Shown in pieces: positions 8,696 to 18,798 of a DNA stretch of 64,000 bases. The translations under genes and the position numbers were made by a program. The stretch lies in contig JAPLDH010000056.1 of NCBI GenBank assembly GCA_026391355.1, forward strand, positions 45,869-109,868, given 5' to 3'. The stretch is from Bacteroidota bacterium. Its GTDB lineage: Bacteria > Bacteroidota > Bacteroidia > Bacteroidales > FEN-979. The notes under the pieces are model-generated. The model did not search any database. It was given only the letters and a program-made list of their open reading frames with translations, and was not told the DNA's origin. How positions within the stretch are numbered: the first letter of the stretch is position 1; every line of letters begins with the position of its first letter.

Positions 8696-9640
8696 ATGGA
8701 TCTTTTTACGGCAACCAACGTTTCGAAAACCTATGCGGCACACAAAGCGTTGGATAAAATCAATATCCGGGTTCCGGAGCAAAGTATTTTCGGTCTTCTT
8801 GGCCCGAACGGTGCAGGAAAAACAACCTTTATCCGGATCGTAAACCGCATTATTGCACCTGATGAAGGGGAACTGATCTTCAACGGAAAAAAACTCGGAC
8901 CGGAGGATATCGGTAAAATAGGCTATCTCCCGGAAGAAAGGGGATTGTACAAGAAGATGCTTGTCGGTGAACAAGCGCTCTATCTCGCACAGCTTAAAGG
9001 ATTATCCCATCATGATGCCCTGATAAAGTTGAAATACTGGTTTGACAAATTCGAGATCCGGGGTTGGTGGAACAGGAAAGTAGAAGAACTCTCCAAGGGG
9101 ATGCAGCAGAAAGTGCAATTCATTGTAACCATCGTCCATAACCCCAAACTCCTGATCTTTGATGAGCCATTCAGCGGTTTTGACCCGATCAATGTTAACC
9201 TCCTGAAGGAAGAGATCCTTTCCTTGCGTAACAATGGTTCCACGATTATCTTCTCTACCCATAATATGGGTTCCGTTGAAGAACTTTGCGACCATATTGC
9301 CCTGATCAATAATGCAAAAACCATCCTGGAAGGAAATGTTAATTCCATTAAGAAAACATTTAAAACCAACACTTTTGAAATCTGCTATACCGGATATGAT
9401 GAGGATCTCCGGAATATCCTCTCTTCCGGGGAGAATGTCATTCTGCAGGAGAAAGAAGATGATCACTTCAAAGCCACTGTACAACTGCCTGCAGGATTAA
9501 CCACCAACAGCCTTATCCGGGAAATGATCCTGCATGTGACACTTCAATCTTTCAATGAGATCATTCCCAGTATGAACGATATTTTTATCCGTACAGTTAC
9601 CGAAAAACATACGATTTCACCAAATCTTCCCTTAAATTAA
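8696..9640 (+). CDS. ABC transporter ATP-binding protein, NatA-like
   Basis: The 314-residue ATPase has Walker A GPNGAGKTT (about residues 38-46), a signature LSKGM and Walker B LLIFDEPFSGFDP, followed by a C-terminal extension of about 90 residues as in NatA-type subunits. The permease starts 2 bp after its stop, so the two form an exporter unit. NatAB-type exporters are credited with Na+ extrusion in Bacillus, but substrates vary and none can be assigned here. Confidence 0.9.
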   Translation: MDLFTATNVSKTYAAHKALDKINIRVPEQSIFGLLGPNGAGKTTFIRIVNRIIAPDEGELIFNGKKLGPEDIGKIGYLPEERGLYKKMLVGEQALYLAQLKGLSHHDALIKLKYWFDKFEIRGWWNRKVEELSKGMQQKVQFIVTIVHNPKLLIFDEPFSGFDPINVNLLKEEILSLRNNGSTIIFSTHNMGSVEELCDHIALINNAKTILEGNVNSIKKTFKTNTFEICYTGYDEDLRNILSSGENVILQEKEDDHFKATVQLPAGLTTNSLIREMILHVTLQSFNEIIPSMNDIFIRTVTEKHTISPNLPLN

Positions 9641-9642
9641 GC

Positions 9643-11019
9643 ATGAAAAAGATTTTACTGATCATCCGCCGCGAATATCTTACCAGGGTTAAGAAAAGAT
9701 CCTTCATCGTAATGACTATTCTTGGGCCATTGCTGATGGCAGCCGTCTTCGTCGTTCCCATATATCTTGCCACAAATTCTAATGAGATGAAGAATGTGGC
9801 AGTACTTGATCAATCGGGTCTGTTTTTTGAGAAATTCAAGGATTCGGATAATATTAAATTTCATTACATCACTGAGGATCTTACGACTGCCAAGGAGAAT
9901 TTTCCCAGGAGTCATGACTATGCATTGTTATTTATACCGAAAACAGAATTGAGCCTGCCGGAAAATGCGATCATCTATTCATCAGGGCAGGTCAACATAA
10001 ATGTGAAAAGTTATGTCTCCAATGTAATGTCGAGGCAGATCGAAGAGTTGAAGCTGGAAGCCAAGATTCGCGATCTGCAGCCCGGAACGAATGTAAACAG
10101 CACCACAACGGATATCCTGAAATCAATCAAATCGAACGTTGATATCAGTACCATAAAACTTGGAAGCAACGGAGAGGAACAAAAAAGCTATCCCGAAGTG
10201 AGCATGGTACTTGGAATGTTCAGCGCTGTGCTGATCTATTTCTTTATCTTCATGTTCGGATCACAGGTAATGAGGGGGGTTATTGAAGAAAAAACCAGCC
10301 GTATCATCGAAGTGATCATCTCCTCTGTAAAACCCTTCCAACTCATGATGGGGAAAATCATCGGGGTTGCATTGGTTGGTCTGACGCAATTCATGCTGTG
10401 GGTGATACTTACCTTTGGGATCGTCACCATTGCCACATCCGCATTTACCGGAAAATTGAAGTCGTCGCTGCCCAATGAGCAGGTCATTACAAACCAGGGA
10501 CAGTCATTCCATGCTGATAAACTGGCGCATGCATCTCACCCTGCCAATACAAACCAGGAAGGAGTTAATGAAGTTTTCAGCGCTATCAACTCCATCGATT
10601 TTCCGGTCATGATCGGATCATTCCTTTTCTATTTCCTGTTCGGATATCTCCTCTATGCAGCTTTATTTGCTGCTATCGGTTCTGCCGTCGACAGCGAGTC
10701 GGATACCCAGCAATTCATGTTACCCATTACCATGCCGCTGATATTCGCTTTTGTAACAGCGCAATATATCATCCAGGAACCGCAGGGTCCATTGGCATTC
10801 TGGCTATCGATCATTCCATTGACATCGCCGGTCGTGATGATGGTGAGGATCCCTTTCGGGGTTCCTGTTTTGCAGGTTATCCTTTCCATGATATTGCTTT
10901 TGCTGGGCTTTGTAGGAACAACATGGATGGCAGGAAAGATCTATCGTACAGGTATCCTGATGTACGGTAAAAAGGTTAATTACAAGGAGCTGTGGAAATG
11001 GCTTAAGTATAAGAATTAA
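9643..11019 (+). CDS. ABC-2 type transporter permease, NatB-like
   Basis: The 458-residue protein has one N-terminal membrane helix (about 22-42), a large external domain of about 150 residues and five or more C-terminal helices, the ABC-2/NatB plan. The cytoplasmic EEKTSRIIEVIISSVKP segment (about 217-233) is the family hallmark that couples to the ATPase. It is co-transcribed with the ATPase gene. The stop codon is followed directly by a word array. Confidence 0.9.
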   Translation: MKKILLIIRREYLTRVKKRSFIVMTILGPLLMAAVFVVPIYLATNSNEMKNVAVLDQSGLFFEKFKDSDNIKFHYITEDLTTAKENFPRSHDYALLFIPKTELSLPENAIIYSSGQVNINVKSYVSNVMSRQIEELKLEAKIRDLQPGTNVNSTTTDILKSIKSNVDISTIKLGSNGEEQKSYPEVSMVLGMFSAVLIYFFIFMFGSQVMRGVIEEKTSRIIEVIISSVKPFQLMMGKIIGVALVGLTQFMLWVILTFGIVTIATSAFTGKLKSSLPNEQVITNQGQSFHADKLAHASHPANTNQEGVNEVFSAINSIDFPVMIGSFLFYFLFGYLLYAALFAAIGSAVDSESDTQQFMLPITMPLIFAFVTAQYIIQEPQGPLAFWLSIIPLTSPVVMMVRIPFGVPVLQVILSMILLLLGFVGTTWMAGKIYRTGILMYGKKVNYKELWKWLKYKN

Positions 11020-11099
11020 TGCAGGAATGCAGAATGTAGGAATGCAGGAGTGCAGAAAACGGATTTTCGTCACGCGTCACGTGTTACGCGTCACGATCT
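11020..11099. repeat. Word arrays filling a convergent spacer
   Basis: The first part carries 8-nt words of the AATGCAGG type; the second carries heptamers CGTCACG, CGTCACG, TGTTACG, CGTCACG. The array begins right after the permease stop and runs into the deoxyhypusine synthase-like gene, where it supplies the last codons and the TAA stop (11084-11086). Confidence 0.8.
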
Positions 11100-12109
11100 A
11101 ACATTTTAGTCCATTCATATCTTTTCCGATCCCTCCAATCCCCCTTATGGTAAACATAACTTGCAATCAGTGGTAATACTGAAGTAGCTTCCGCATAAAC
11201 CATTTTCTCAAATTCAGTTTCGACTTTTCCCCATGAAGATGCTTCTTTCAGCGTAGAACTTGAGCAGGCGCCATCGCGTGCATCGGCAACCGTGATCTGG
11301 ACGGCATATTGGTGCATGGGGACTTCTTTGCCGAGAACTTCTGCACAAATAACAGTATCCTGAACAAAGTTTTTTGGAACTCCCCCACCGATCATGAACA
11401 ATCCGGAGGTTACGGCAGCCATCTTTATTTTAGTGAGTTCTAGAAAATCCTTCACCGAATCAATGGAAACGTGTTTTTCAGGATTTTCCCACTGGTGCTT
11501 CACCAATCCGAAACCTGCGCTGCTGTCGCTGAAAGCCGGACAGAATATGGGAACATTATTTTCGTAACAGGCCTGGACAAGAGAATCCGGCTTTTTTGAA
11601 TTGGTGACAAGGTATTTGCCCATTTCCCTTATAAATTCACGCGATGAATAGGGTCGTGGCTCGAGTGAATCGGCAATTTTCTTAATGGTCATATCACATA
11701 CCTGTAGCTCTTCTTCATCAATGTAAGTATCGTAGATCCTGTCAATGTAGAACTTCCGCAGAAGCTTATCATCCATATTATAAGATCCCTGATAATGTTT
11801 AAATCCCAGGGCTTCAAAGAAATCCATATCGACGATGGAAGCCCCGGTGGAGATTATTGCATCCACCATGTTACTTTTTACCATATCGACATAAACCTGC
11901 ATGCAACCACCTGCACTTGTACTTCCTGCAATGGTCAGAAAAACTGTACAATCTTTATGATTGATCATACGGTTCAGGATATCGGCTGCTGATGCCGTAT
12001 CGCGGGATGTGAAGGACATACCGCGCATGGCGTCGATTACAGGGATTGTGTTGATCTGCTTGATATCGAAGTGTTGAACAGGGTCTTTTAACAGGTCTTT
12101 TTTATTCAT
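11084..12109 (-). CDS. Deoxyhypusine synthase family protein (probable polyamine enzyme)
   Basis: The 341-residue protein belongs to the deoxyhypusine synthase fold, which uses NAD and spermidine or putrescine. The segment SSWGKVE with Lys295 matches the imine-forming catalytic lysine. Bacteria lack eIF5A, and related bacterial proteins act as homospermidine synthases, so a polyamine-forming role is likely. The arginine decarboxylase gene lies just upstream on the same strand, which supports this. The last residues (DRDA) and stop are encoded by the neighbouring heptamer array, so the native C-terminus may have been replaced. Confidence 0.85.
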   Translation of the reverse strand: MNKKDLLKDPVQHFDIKQINTIPVIDAMRGMSFTSRDTASAADILNRMINHKDCTVFLTIAGSTSAGGCMQVYVDMVKSNMVDAIISTGASIVDMDFFEALGFKHYQGSYNMDDKLLRKFYIDRIYDTYIDEEELQVCDMTIKKIADSLEPRPYSSREFIREMGKYLVTNSKKPDSLVQACYENNVPIFCPAFSDSSAGFGLVKHQWENPEKHVSIDSVKDFLELTKIKMAAVTSGLFMIGGGVPKNFVQDTVICAEVLGKEVPMHQYAVQITVADARDGACSSSTLKEASSWGKVETEFEKMVYAEATSVLPLIASYVYHKGDWRDRKRYEWTKMLDRDA

Positions 12110-12119
12110 AATTCAATCG

Positions 12120-12268
12120 TTATTATCATGTTAGACAAATGCTGGAATGTAGGAATGCAGTAATGCAGGAATTTAAAATTTTTTGTAAAAATAGATAAAA
12201 ATCGATTTTATTCCACATTCCAAAATACTTATCCAATTCCTGCATTCCTACATTCCTGCATTCAACGC
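12120..12268. repeat. Inverted pair of 8-nt word arrays
   Basis: Words of the type GGAATGCA (12138-12172) are answered by reverse-complement words CCTGCATT/CCTACATT (12238-12262) across an AT-rich stretch. The array lies in the spacer between the two polyamine genes and could form a long imperfect hairpin in the transcript. Confidence 0.7.
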
Positions 12269-13660
12269 TTAGTACCCCAGAATTTTCAGCATCGACTTAA
12301 AACTTTGTTCTTTTGAAAAAAGCTTGGTATAGATTTCATCATTTTCATCGTAATCGATCAGGACATGTTTCGGGGCAGGGATGAGGCAATGCTGGATACC
12401 GCCGTAACCGCCGATAGCTTCCTGGTAGGCTCCGGTATGAAACAAACCAATGTACTGGCTCTCATTGTTGGTCAGTTTCGGAAGATAAACTGCATTGGAA
12501 TGGCCTTCGGAATTATAGTAATCTTCACTGTCGCAGGTAAGTCCACCCAGGAAAACCCGCTCATATTCCTGATCCCAGTTATTGATTGCAAGCAAGATAA
12601 ACCGCTTATTGATCGCCCAGTTATCCGGTAAAGTGTTCATAAAGGAACTGTCGATCATGTTCCAGATCTCTCTGTCATTTTGCCTTTTCTGGTCAATAAT
12701 AGAGAAAAGAACTGCCCCGCTTTCACCAACTGTGAATGATCCGAATTCAGTAAATACGTCCGGATCAGGCACTTCATTCCGCTCACATATACTTTTTATT
12801 TGTGCAATGATCTCCTCGGCCATGTATTCAAATTCATAATGAAATGCAAGTGAGTTCTTTATAGGAAATCCTCCCCCGATATTCAGGGATGTGAGTTCCG
12901 GACAAAGTTTTTTCAACTCACAATATACATTCACACTCTTGCTTAACTCATTCCAGTAATAGGCAGTATCCTTGATCCCTGTATTGATAAAGAAGTGCAG
13001 CATCTTTAATTCAAACTTCGGATTATCTTTAATTTTTTCCTGGTAATAGGGTATGATGTCATTATACCTAATGCCAAGGCGGGATGTATAAAAGTCAAAC
13101 TTGGGTTCTTCTTCCGAGGCGATCCTGATGCCCAGTTTTATTTTCTGTGGGAAATCGCCCTGGTACATATCGAGCTCAAAAAGGTTATCAAGTATGGGCA
13201 TGGTATTCACAAAACCTTCACTGATGAGTTTCAGGATAAATTCGATGTATTGCGGACGCTTAAAACCATTGCATATGATATAATGTTCCTTGTCGAGTTT
13301 TCCGTTCTCAAACAAGGCATTAATGATCGGTATATCGAAAGCAGACGAAGTCTCCAGGTGAATATCATGTTTCAGCGCTTCTTCCAGTACAAAACTGAAA
13401 TGGGAACTCTTAGTACAGTAACAATATTGATAATCTCCTTTGTAATCAACCTTGGCCATGGCAACATTAAAAAGCCTTTTGGCTTTCTGGATCTGTGATC
13501 CGATTTTGGGAAGGAAGGATATTTTTAACGGTGTACCGTACTGTTTGATGATATCCATTAAGGGAACATCATGAAAATAAAGTTCATTATCAACTACTTT
13601 AAACTCTTCCTGTGGAAAATCAAAGGTCTGGTCGATGATGTCAATGTATTTGTTGCGCAT
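12269..13660 (-). CDS. speA: Biosynthetic arginine decarboxylase, short Bacteroidota type
   Basis: The 463-residue enzyme has the alanine-racemase-like PLP barrel followed by a beta domain (fold III decarboxylase). Lys84 in CYCTKSS is the likely Schiff-base lysine and NIGGGFP binds the PLP phosphate. It is shorter than the E. coli SpeA of about 650 residues but matches the compact form found in Bacteroidota. It should convert arginine to agmatine in the cytoplasm. No agmatinase is in the window. It is probably transcribed with the downstream deoxyhypusine synthase-like gene. A related diamine decarboxylase specificity cannot be excluded. Confidence 0.8.
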   Translation of the reverse strand: MRNKYIDIIDQTFDFPQEEFKVVDNELYFHDVPLMDIIKQYGTPLKISFLPKIGSQIQKAKRLFNVAMAKVDYKGDYQYCYCTKSSHFSFVLEEALKHDIHLETSSAFDIPIINALFENGKLDKEHYIICNGFKRPQYIEFILKLISEGFVNTMPILDNLFELDMYQGDFPQKIKLGIRIASEEEPKFDFYTSRLGIRYNDIIPYYQEKIKDNPKFELKMLHFFINTGIKDTAYYWNELSKSVNVYCELKKLCPELTSLNIGGGFPIKNSLAFHYEFEYMAEEIIAQIKSICERNEVPDPDVFTEFGSFTVGESGAVLFSIIDQKRQNDREIWNMIDSSFMNTLPDNWAINKRFILLAINNWDQEYERVFLGGLTCDSEDYYNSEGHSNAVYLPKLTNNESQYIGLFHTGAYQEAIGGYGGIQHCLIPAPKHVLIDYDENDEIYTKLFSKEQSFKSMLKILGY

Positions 13661-13698
13661 GGCGGTAGATTTTAAGATCTGTCGAAATCAGCTATTTG

Positions 13699-13743
13699 GT
13701 GACAGAGTGACAAAGTGACAAAGTGACAAAGTGACAAAGTGAT
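13699..13743. repeat. 8-nt word array, GTGACAAA family
   Basis: Five near-identical units of GTGACAAA (the first is GTGACAGA) stand upstream of the arginine decarboxylase gene. The surrounding 13744-13930 stretch is AT-rich with no open frame. Confidence 0.85.
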
Positions 13744-13930
13744 TAAATACTTTTCAATGCAAGTGAACTGGTTTGGTCAAATTTGATCAATGTAACTAAC
13801 ATGAATTTCAAAAAGAATGCAAATGTAAAACAATAGTATGCCTAATTCAAAAAACCTTTCACAAATTCTAAAATTTGGATAAATTTGACAACAAAATGCA
13901 GGAATTCAAAATTACTATTGCCAAATTTCC

Positions 13931-14037
13931 AATGACCAATGACTAATGACTTAATGACTTAATGACCTAATGACCTATTGACCTATTGACTTATGACTTA
14001 TAACTTAAGACTTAAGACTTATGACCAATGACGAATA
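13931..14037. repeat. Heptamer array, AATGAC/CTTAATG family
   Basis: About a dozen units of the types AATGACC, AATGACT, TTGACCT and AAGACTT fill the space before the helical-repeat gene. The array contains the only possible ATG of that gene (14028), in the unit ATGACGAA. Confidence 0.85.
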
Positions 14038-14570
14038 ACCAAACCCTCGAAGACCTCCTGCTGGTCGAGACTTCCAGGCGGAATACCGATCTGATTGCAG
14101 ATCTGGTGTTTAAGAAGCATGAAGTATTTGATGAGTTGATAACGATTTATCTGCGTAATGAGGAGCCGGTAAGTCGCAGGGCCGCATGGGTGGTGGATGC
14201 AGTTAGCCGGGAAATCCCGGAACTTATTAAGGCCGAACACCTTGAAAAGATCACAGAGAAACTGGGAATTTTCTCACATGATGGGTTAAAGCGACATTCT
14301 TTATGCATCCTGGCCCGTTCTCCCCTGCCGGTAACGCAAACCGGTGTACTGATCAATACCTGTTTTGACTGGCTGCTTTCGCCGAAAGAGCCGGTGGCTG
14401 TGAAGGTCTGGTGTATGGAGATCCTTTACCGTATCTCGCTTACCGAACCTGAAATCAGGAAAGAACTTGCCGACTCCATTGAATGGAGGATGGAGGAGGA
14501 AACACCGGGATTCAGGAACAGGGGGATGAAGATACTAAGGAAACTTAGGAAGCATGATAGTGCGACGTAG
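14028..14570 (+). CDS. Helical-repeat (HEAT-like) protein of unknown function
   Basis: This 180-residue soluble, all-helical protein looks like HEAT/ARM-type repeats: amphipathic helix pairs with segments such as EPVSRRAAWVVDAVSRE and EPVAVKVWCMEILYRIS. It probably binds another protein. The start codon at 14028 lies inside a heptamer array and an in-frame TGA stands 4 bases before it, so the first residues (MTNNQ) are repeat-derived. OsmC begins 41 bp downstream on the same strand. Confidence 0.65.
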   Translation: MTNNQTLEDLLLVETSRRNTDLIADLVFKKHEVFDELITIYLRNEEPVSRRAAWVVDAVSREIPELIKAEHLEKITEKLGIFSHDGLKRHSLCILARSPLPVTQTGVLINTCFDWLLSPKEPVAVKVWCMEILYRISLTEPEIRKELADSIEWRMEEETPGFRNRGMKILRKLRKHDSAT

Positions 14571-14610
14571 CTTCTTTTTATTGTTAATTTTACAGGATAA
14601 AACAGCGGTC

Positions 14611-15021
14611 ATGAATATGAAAACAGTCGAAACTATCTATTTGGGAGAGCTGAGGACAGAAGCAACCCATGTCAGATCAGGAACAACCATCATCACCGAT
14701 GCGCCGGTTGATAACCAGGGGAAGGGGGAATCTTTTTCTCCTACTGATCTTGTTGCCACTGCACTCGGAAGTTGTATGATGACTATTGTGGGGATTGTCG
14801 CCCGACAGGAAAATTTTAATGTTGACGGAACGAAGTTATCCATCACCAAGGTGATGGCAGAAAACCCCCGCCGGATCTCGGAGATCATCATTGACCTTGA
14901 TTTTCCGGAAAACAACTTTACAGAGAAGCAGAAATCCCTGATTGAACATGCGGCAAGGACATGTCCTGTGGCGAAGAGCATTCATCCTGATATCAGGCAG
15001 ACATTGTCGTTCAATTTTTGA
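14611..15021 (+). CDS. OsmC/Ohr family peroxide-related protein
   Basis: The 136-residue protein has the OsmC fold with its two conserved cysteines in GSCMMTIVG and RTCPVAKSI, the pair that reduces organic hydroperoxides. The frame extends upstream to 14554, overlapping the previous gene, but the ATG at 14611 gives the normal family length and was chosen. The gene converges on rpoD with only 6 bp between the stop codons. Generic OsmC is more likely than dedicated Ohr. Confidence 0.88.
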   Translation: MNMKTVETIYLGELRTEATHVRSGTTIITDAPVDNQGKGESFSPTDLVATALGSCMMTIVGIVARQENFNVDGTKLSITKVMAENPRRISEIIIDLDFPENNFTEKQKSLIEHAARTCPVAKSIHPDIRQTLSFNF

Positions 15022-15027
15022 TTCCCC

Positions 15028-15891
15028 TTACCCCAGGTAAGCTTTTAATAATTTACTGCGGGAAGAATGTTTGAGCCTTCTGATTGCTTTATCCTTGATC
15101 TGACGGACACGTTCGCGGGTAAGATCGAATATATCGCCAATCTCCTCCAGTGTATAGCTGTGGGGAACCCCGATCCCATAAAACAGGTTGATGATCTCCC
15201 GTTCCTTTTCGGCCAGGGTGGCCAATGACCTTTGAATTTCCTGCGCCAGTGATTCCCTGATCAGTGGTTCGTCGGTTTCAGGTGAATCATTTGAAACAAA
15301 GACGTCGAGAAACTTCAGATCCTCATCGGCATCGAGGGGTGCATCCACAGAAATGGTGCGGGTAGCCATCCTCATCGTTTCCCGGATCTTTTGTTCCGGA
15401 AGTTCCATCGCTGTTGCGATTTCGTCGGCAGAAGGTGGGCGTTCGAACTTCTGTTCAAGTCTTGAAGATGTTTTATTTACTTTACTGAGTGAACCAACCT
15501 GGTTCAATGGTAAACGGATAATTCTCGACTGCTCAGCCAGTGATTGAAGGATGGATTGACGGATCCACCACACAGCATAGGAGATGAACTTGAATCCTCG
15601 GGTTTCATCAAAACGCCCGGCAGCCTTGATCAGACCTAAATTTCCTTCGTTGATCAGGTCGGGTAAGCTTAATCCCTGGTTCTGATATTGCTTGGCAACA
15701 GATACAACAAACCTCAGATTGGCTTTACAAAGTTTCTCAAGGGCAGCCTGTTCACCAAGTTTGATCCGTTGCGCCAGGTGCACCTCTTCTTCCGGTGTAA
15801 TCAGTTCTTCCTTGCCAATGTCCTGCAAATATTTATCGAGCGATGCAGTTTCACGGTTGGTTATTGATTTTGAAATTTTTAATTGTCTCAT
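15028..15891 (-). CDS. rpoD: Primary sigma factor RpoD (sigma-70)
   Basis: The 287-residue length and the absence of a long region 1.1 are typical of Bacteroidota primary sigma factors. Region 1.2 (about 17-45), region 2 with [15 protein letters not shown] and AVWWIRQS, region 3, and the region 4 helix-turn-helix ([19 protein letters not shown]) are intact. It directs RNA polymerase to the TTTG/TAnnTTTG promoters seen elsewhere in the window. It lies 87 bp downstream of an HtrA protease gene on the same strand. Confidence 0.96.
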   Translation of the reverse strand: MRQLKISKSITNRETASLDKYLQDIGKEELITPEEEVHLAQRIKLGEQAALEKLCKANLRFVVSVAKQYQNQGLSLPDLINEGNLGLIKAAGRFDETRGFKFISYAVWWIRQSILQSLAEQSRIIRLPLNQVGSLSKVNKTSSRLEQKFERPPSADEIATAMELPEQKIRETMRMATRTISVDAPLDADEDLKFLDVFVSNDSPETDEPLIRESLAQEIQRSLATLAEKEREIINLFYGIGVPHSYTLEEIGDIFDLTRERVRQIKDKAIRRLKHSSRSKLLKAYLG

Positions 15892-15978
15892 AACTCATCT
15901 TCCTCTTTACCTTAAATTAATAACCGCCAACAAACGAGAAAGAAGGGTGACACGGGGTGAACCGGATGATCAGGCTGA

Positions 15979-17415
15979 TTAATTCCCGATACCATAATAA
16001 ACCCTCAACCCACTTGGATAAACACCCTCAATCAATATTCCACCACTTTTCGAAGTCAATGCTTCCTTCAAATCATGTGCTGTATGTATGGGTTGTCTAT
16101 CAATGGCTGTCACAATGAATCCTTCCCTGATCCCTGCTTTTCTGAAAAGACCGTTATCCAGATGGATTATCTGAAATCCATCATCAATATGGAGACGGCT
16201 TTTCTCTTTCTGTGTTATTCTCTGGAATGTAGCATCCTGAATTATAACCGATGTATTCGTCGCCACAATTTTGTTTTCACTCTGCAATGTGAGTGGAAAA
16301 TCGATTGTTTTGCCTTCCCGTTCCACCTGCACATTCAGTTTATCACCGGGACTATGCTGTGCTACAACTTCCAGTAGTTCTGATTTACTATTGATCGGCA
16401 TGTTGTTTAACCTGACCACTACATCACCTTTCTTAATCCCTGCCAGCGCTGCTGCCCCACCTTCAACAAGCTCCTGCACATAAACTCCGTTTATATCGGG
16501 TAATCCCTGGTCCTTGGCAAACTGGGCGTCGATCTCCTTATAATAAATTCCAAGGTAAGCCCTGTCAACCTTCCCCGTCTTTATAAAATCATCTACTACC
16601 TTTCTCACAATATTGGAGGGAATGGCGAAGGAATACCCGACATAGCTTCCTGTTCCTGAAGCAATGGCCGCATTGATCCCGATCAACTCACCTTTTGTGT
16701 TGACCAACGCACCACCACTGTTGCCAGGATTCACTGCTGCATCCGTCTGAATAAAAGACTCAATGGCTCCCTGGGAACCCAAAATATTGATATCTCTTGC
16801 CTTTGCACTGACAATCCCTGCTGTAACTGTTGAAGTAAGGTTGAATGGATTTCCGACCGCAAGCACCCATTCTCCCACCTTCACCTCATCAGAATTTCCA
16901 AACGTCAGGAAAGGAAGGTTCTTCTCCTCAATCCTGATCACAGCCAGGTCGGTACTTGGATCTGCCCCAACAATTGTGGCTATATAAATTCTTTTATCAT
17001 TCAACGTGACATTGATCTTATCCGCATCCTGTACAACATGATTATTGGTTACAATAAATCCTTCTGAATTGATAATCACACCAGAACCCATTGCTGTAAT
17101 GGGTGTCATTCTTTCATCAGGAACAGGGTTTCCAAAATTGAAAAAATCAAACCAGTCATTATAAACCCCGCTTTTACGATGAAATTCAGTTTTGATATGT
17201 ACTACCGCAGGAACAGAAACCGAAGCAGCGGTTTCAAAATCAGGAAGATTAAAACCTGCCGACGGGTTATAACTGGCCGTATGCACCGGAACTCCTACTC
17301 CCGGTGAATAACTGTACTGTACCGGAAGCTCTTTCTTCTCAATTATTTTCGATAATCCAAGAGTAACGGCGCCTCCAAGCATTGCAATCAGCAAAATTCC
17401 AACAAATCTTTTCAT
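15979..17415 (-). CDS. HtrA/DegP-like periplasmic serine protease
   Basis: The 478-residue protein has an N-terminal signal/anchor (about 4-22), a trypsin-like domain with His126 (TNNHVV), Asp156 (STDLAV) and Ser233 (NPGNSGGA), and two PDZ domains (about 285-375 and 390-475). It degrades or refolds damaged envelope proteins. The gene order HtrA then rpoD is frequent in Bacteroidota. No specific stress promoter was identified upstream. Confidence 0.95.
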   Translation of the reverse strand: MKRFVGILLIAMLGGAVTLGLSKIIEKKELPVQYSYSPGVGVPVHTASYNPSAGFNLPDFETAASVSVPAVVHIKTEFHRKSGVYNDWFDFFNFGNPVPDERMTPITAMGSGVIINSEGFIVTNNHVVQDADKINVTLNDKRIYIATIVGADPSTDLAVIRIEEKNLPFLTFGNSDEVKVGEWVLAVGNPFNLTSTVTAGIVSAKARDINILGSQGAIESFIQTDAAVNPGNSGGALVNTKGELIGINAAIASGTGSYVGYSFAIPSNIVRKVVDDFIKTGKVDRAYLGIYYKEIDAQFAKDQGLPDINGVYVQELVEGGAAALAGIKKGDVVVRLNNMPINSKSELLEVVAQHSPGDKLNVQVEREGKTIDFPLTLQSENKIVATNTSVIIQDATFQRITQKEKSRLHIDDGFQIIHLDNGLFRKAGIREGFIVTAIDRQPIHTAHDLKEALTSKSGGILIEGVYPSGLRVYYGIGN

Positions 17416-17632
17416 TGAATCAAACCCTCATTAGTTAAATGTCTAATTTAGAACTATTCTTTATAATAATTATTATGCAGGTACTGTTAAATTTTCTTAA
17501 AGTCCTTTTCGTCAAGATTTTTATTACCCTGCTTTTTTTTCACAGGATGTGTGACCTTTTGTGTTTTGAAACGATAAACACTTACAAAAATTATGAGTTA
17601 AGAATTATGAATTATGAAAACACATGAGATTT
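17416..17632. other. Divergent spacer, AT-rich, short words near its right end
   Basis: This 217-bp spacer separates the divergent HtrA and nuclease/phosphatase genes. Positions 17591-17620 hold GAATTAT-type words. No convincing promoter box pair was found. Confidence 0.4.
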
Positions 17633-18793
17633 ATGAAAAATTTAACATTTAAAATCCATTGTTCATTTGGTTACTCCGTTCCTCTTACCCATTTTTCCTT
17701 TCATGATCTGCTCTTTATCCTTATTGTGAACGGCTTGTTTTGCAACTCTTGCTTTAGTCAAAATATGACAGAAAGACAGCGTGCCCGGAATTCCGAAAAG
17801 TATGCCACTTGCAATTTTAACATTAAATCAGGACAAAATGTCAGGGTCGTATTTTACAATGTTGAAAACCTTTACGATCCTTACAATGACAGTGTGAAGC
17901 GAGATGACGATTTTACTTCCACCGGGGGTAAAAGGTGGACTTATAGCCGTTTCCTGGCAAAGCTTCTTCATCTTTCGAAGCTATTCATTTCAATCGGGGA
18001 AGGCAATCCTCCGGCAATCATTGGGATGTGTGAGGTGGAGAATGATTATGTACTTCAGAAACTGATCTATGCGACCCCATTAAAGAATACCCGGTACAAG
18101 ATCATTCATTATGATTCACCGGATGCAAGGGGGGTTGATGTTGCAATGCTTTACAGGCCTGACAGGTTCAGGGTACTGGCATCAAAACCGGTGAAGGTCA
18201 GGTTTCCGTTTGATACAAATTCTGCAACAAGGGATATTCTGTATGTGAGGGGGTTAATTTTTACTCAGGATACCCTTCATTTATTCATCAACCACTGGCC
18301 TTCACGCAGGGGAGGATATACCGAATCAACACCGAAGAGAAACTTTGTTGCGGGCTTACTGAAATTTACAGTCGACTCCATTCTTCAAAAACATACCAAT
18401 GCCAATATCCTTATCATGGGTGACTTTAATGATGAACCGGATAATGAGAGTATTTCAAGGATTTTGGGTGCACGGGCAGATACCGGGGATCTTCGTCCGA
18501 TGGACCTGGTGAACCTGATGACATTCAAATTGAAGGAGTGGAATATGGGTACGATCAAATACCAGGGAAAATGGTCCATATTTGATCAGATCATCATTTC
18601 AGGAAACCTCCTGGGAAAACAGAACAGTATCCATTCAGGGATCAATGATGCTCACATCTTTAAAGGAAATTTTCTTCTTGAAGATGATTCAAGATATCTT
18701 GGCTCAAAGCTAAACAGAACGTATGTCGGACCAAACTATCATGGTGGGTTTTCTGACCATTTGCCGATCTATCTTGACATTTGGTCGGAGTAG
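17633..18793 (+). CDS. Endonuclease/exonuclease/phosphatase family protein, secreted
   Basis: The roughly 386-residue protein carries the metal-dependent phosphoesterase core: ENLYD (Mg-binding Glu), GDFNDEPDN and the C-terminal SDHLPIYLD with the catalytic Asp-His pair. An upstream hydrophobic stretch (LLFILIVNGLFCNSCFSQ) suggests a signal peptide, so it acts outside the cytoplasm on nucleic acid or phospho-substrates. An ATG at 17624 is also in frame; 17633 was preferred because it begins MKN. Its specificity is unknown. Confidence 0.88.
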   Translation: MKNLTFKIHCSFGYSVPLTHFSFHDLLFILIVNGLFCNSCFSQNMTERQRARNSEKYATCNFNIKSGQNVRVVFYNVENLYDPYNDSVKRDDDFTSTGGKRWTYSRFLAKLLHLSKLFISIGEGNPPAIIGMCEVENDYVLQKLIYATPLKNTRYKIIHYDSPDARGVDVAMLYRPDRFRVLASKPVKVRFPFDTNSATRDILYVRGLIFTQDTLHLFINHWPSRRGGYTESTPKRNFVAGLLKFTVDSILQKHTNANILIMGDFNDEPDNESISRILGARADTGDLRPMDLVNLMTFKLKEWNMGTIKYQGKWSIFDQIIISGNLLGKQNSIHSGINDAHIFKGNFLLEDDSRYLGSKLNRTYVGPNYHGGFSDHLPIYLDIWSE

Positions 18794-18798
18794 AAGGG

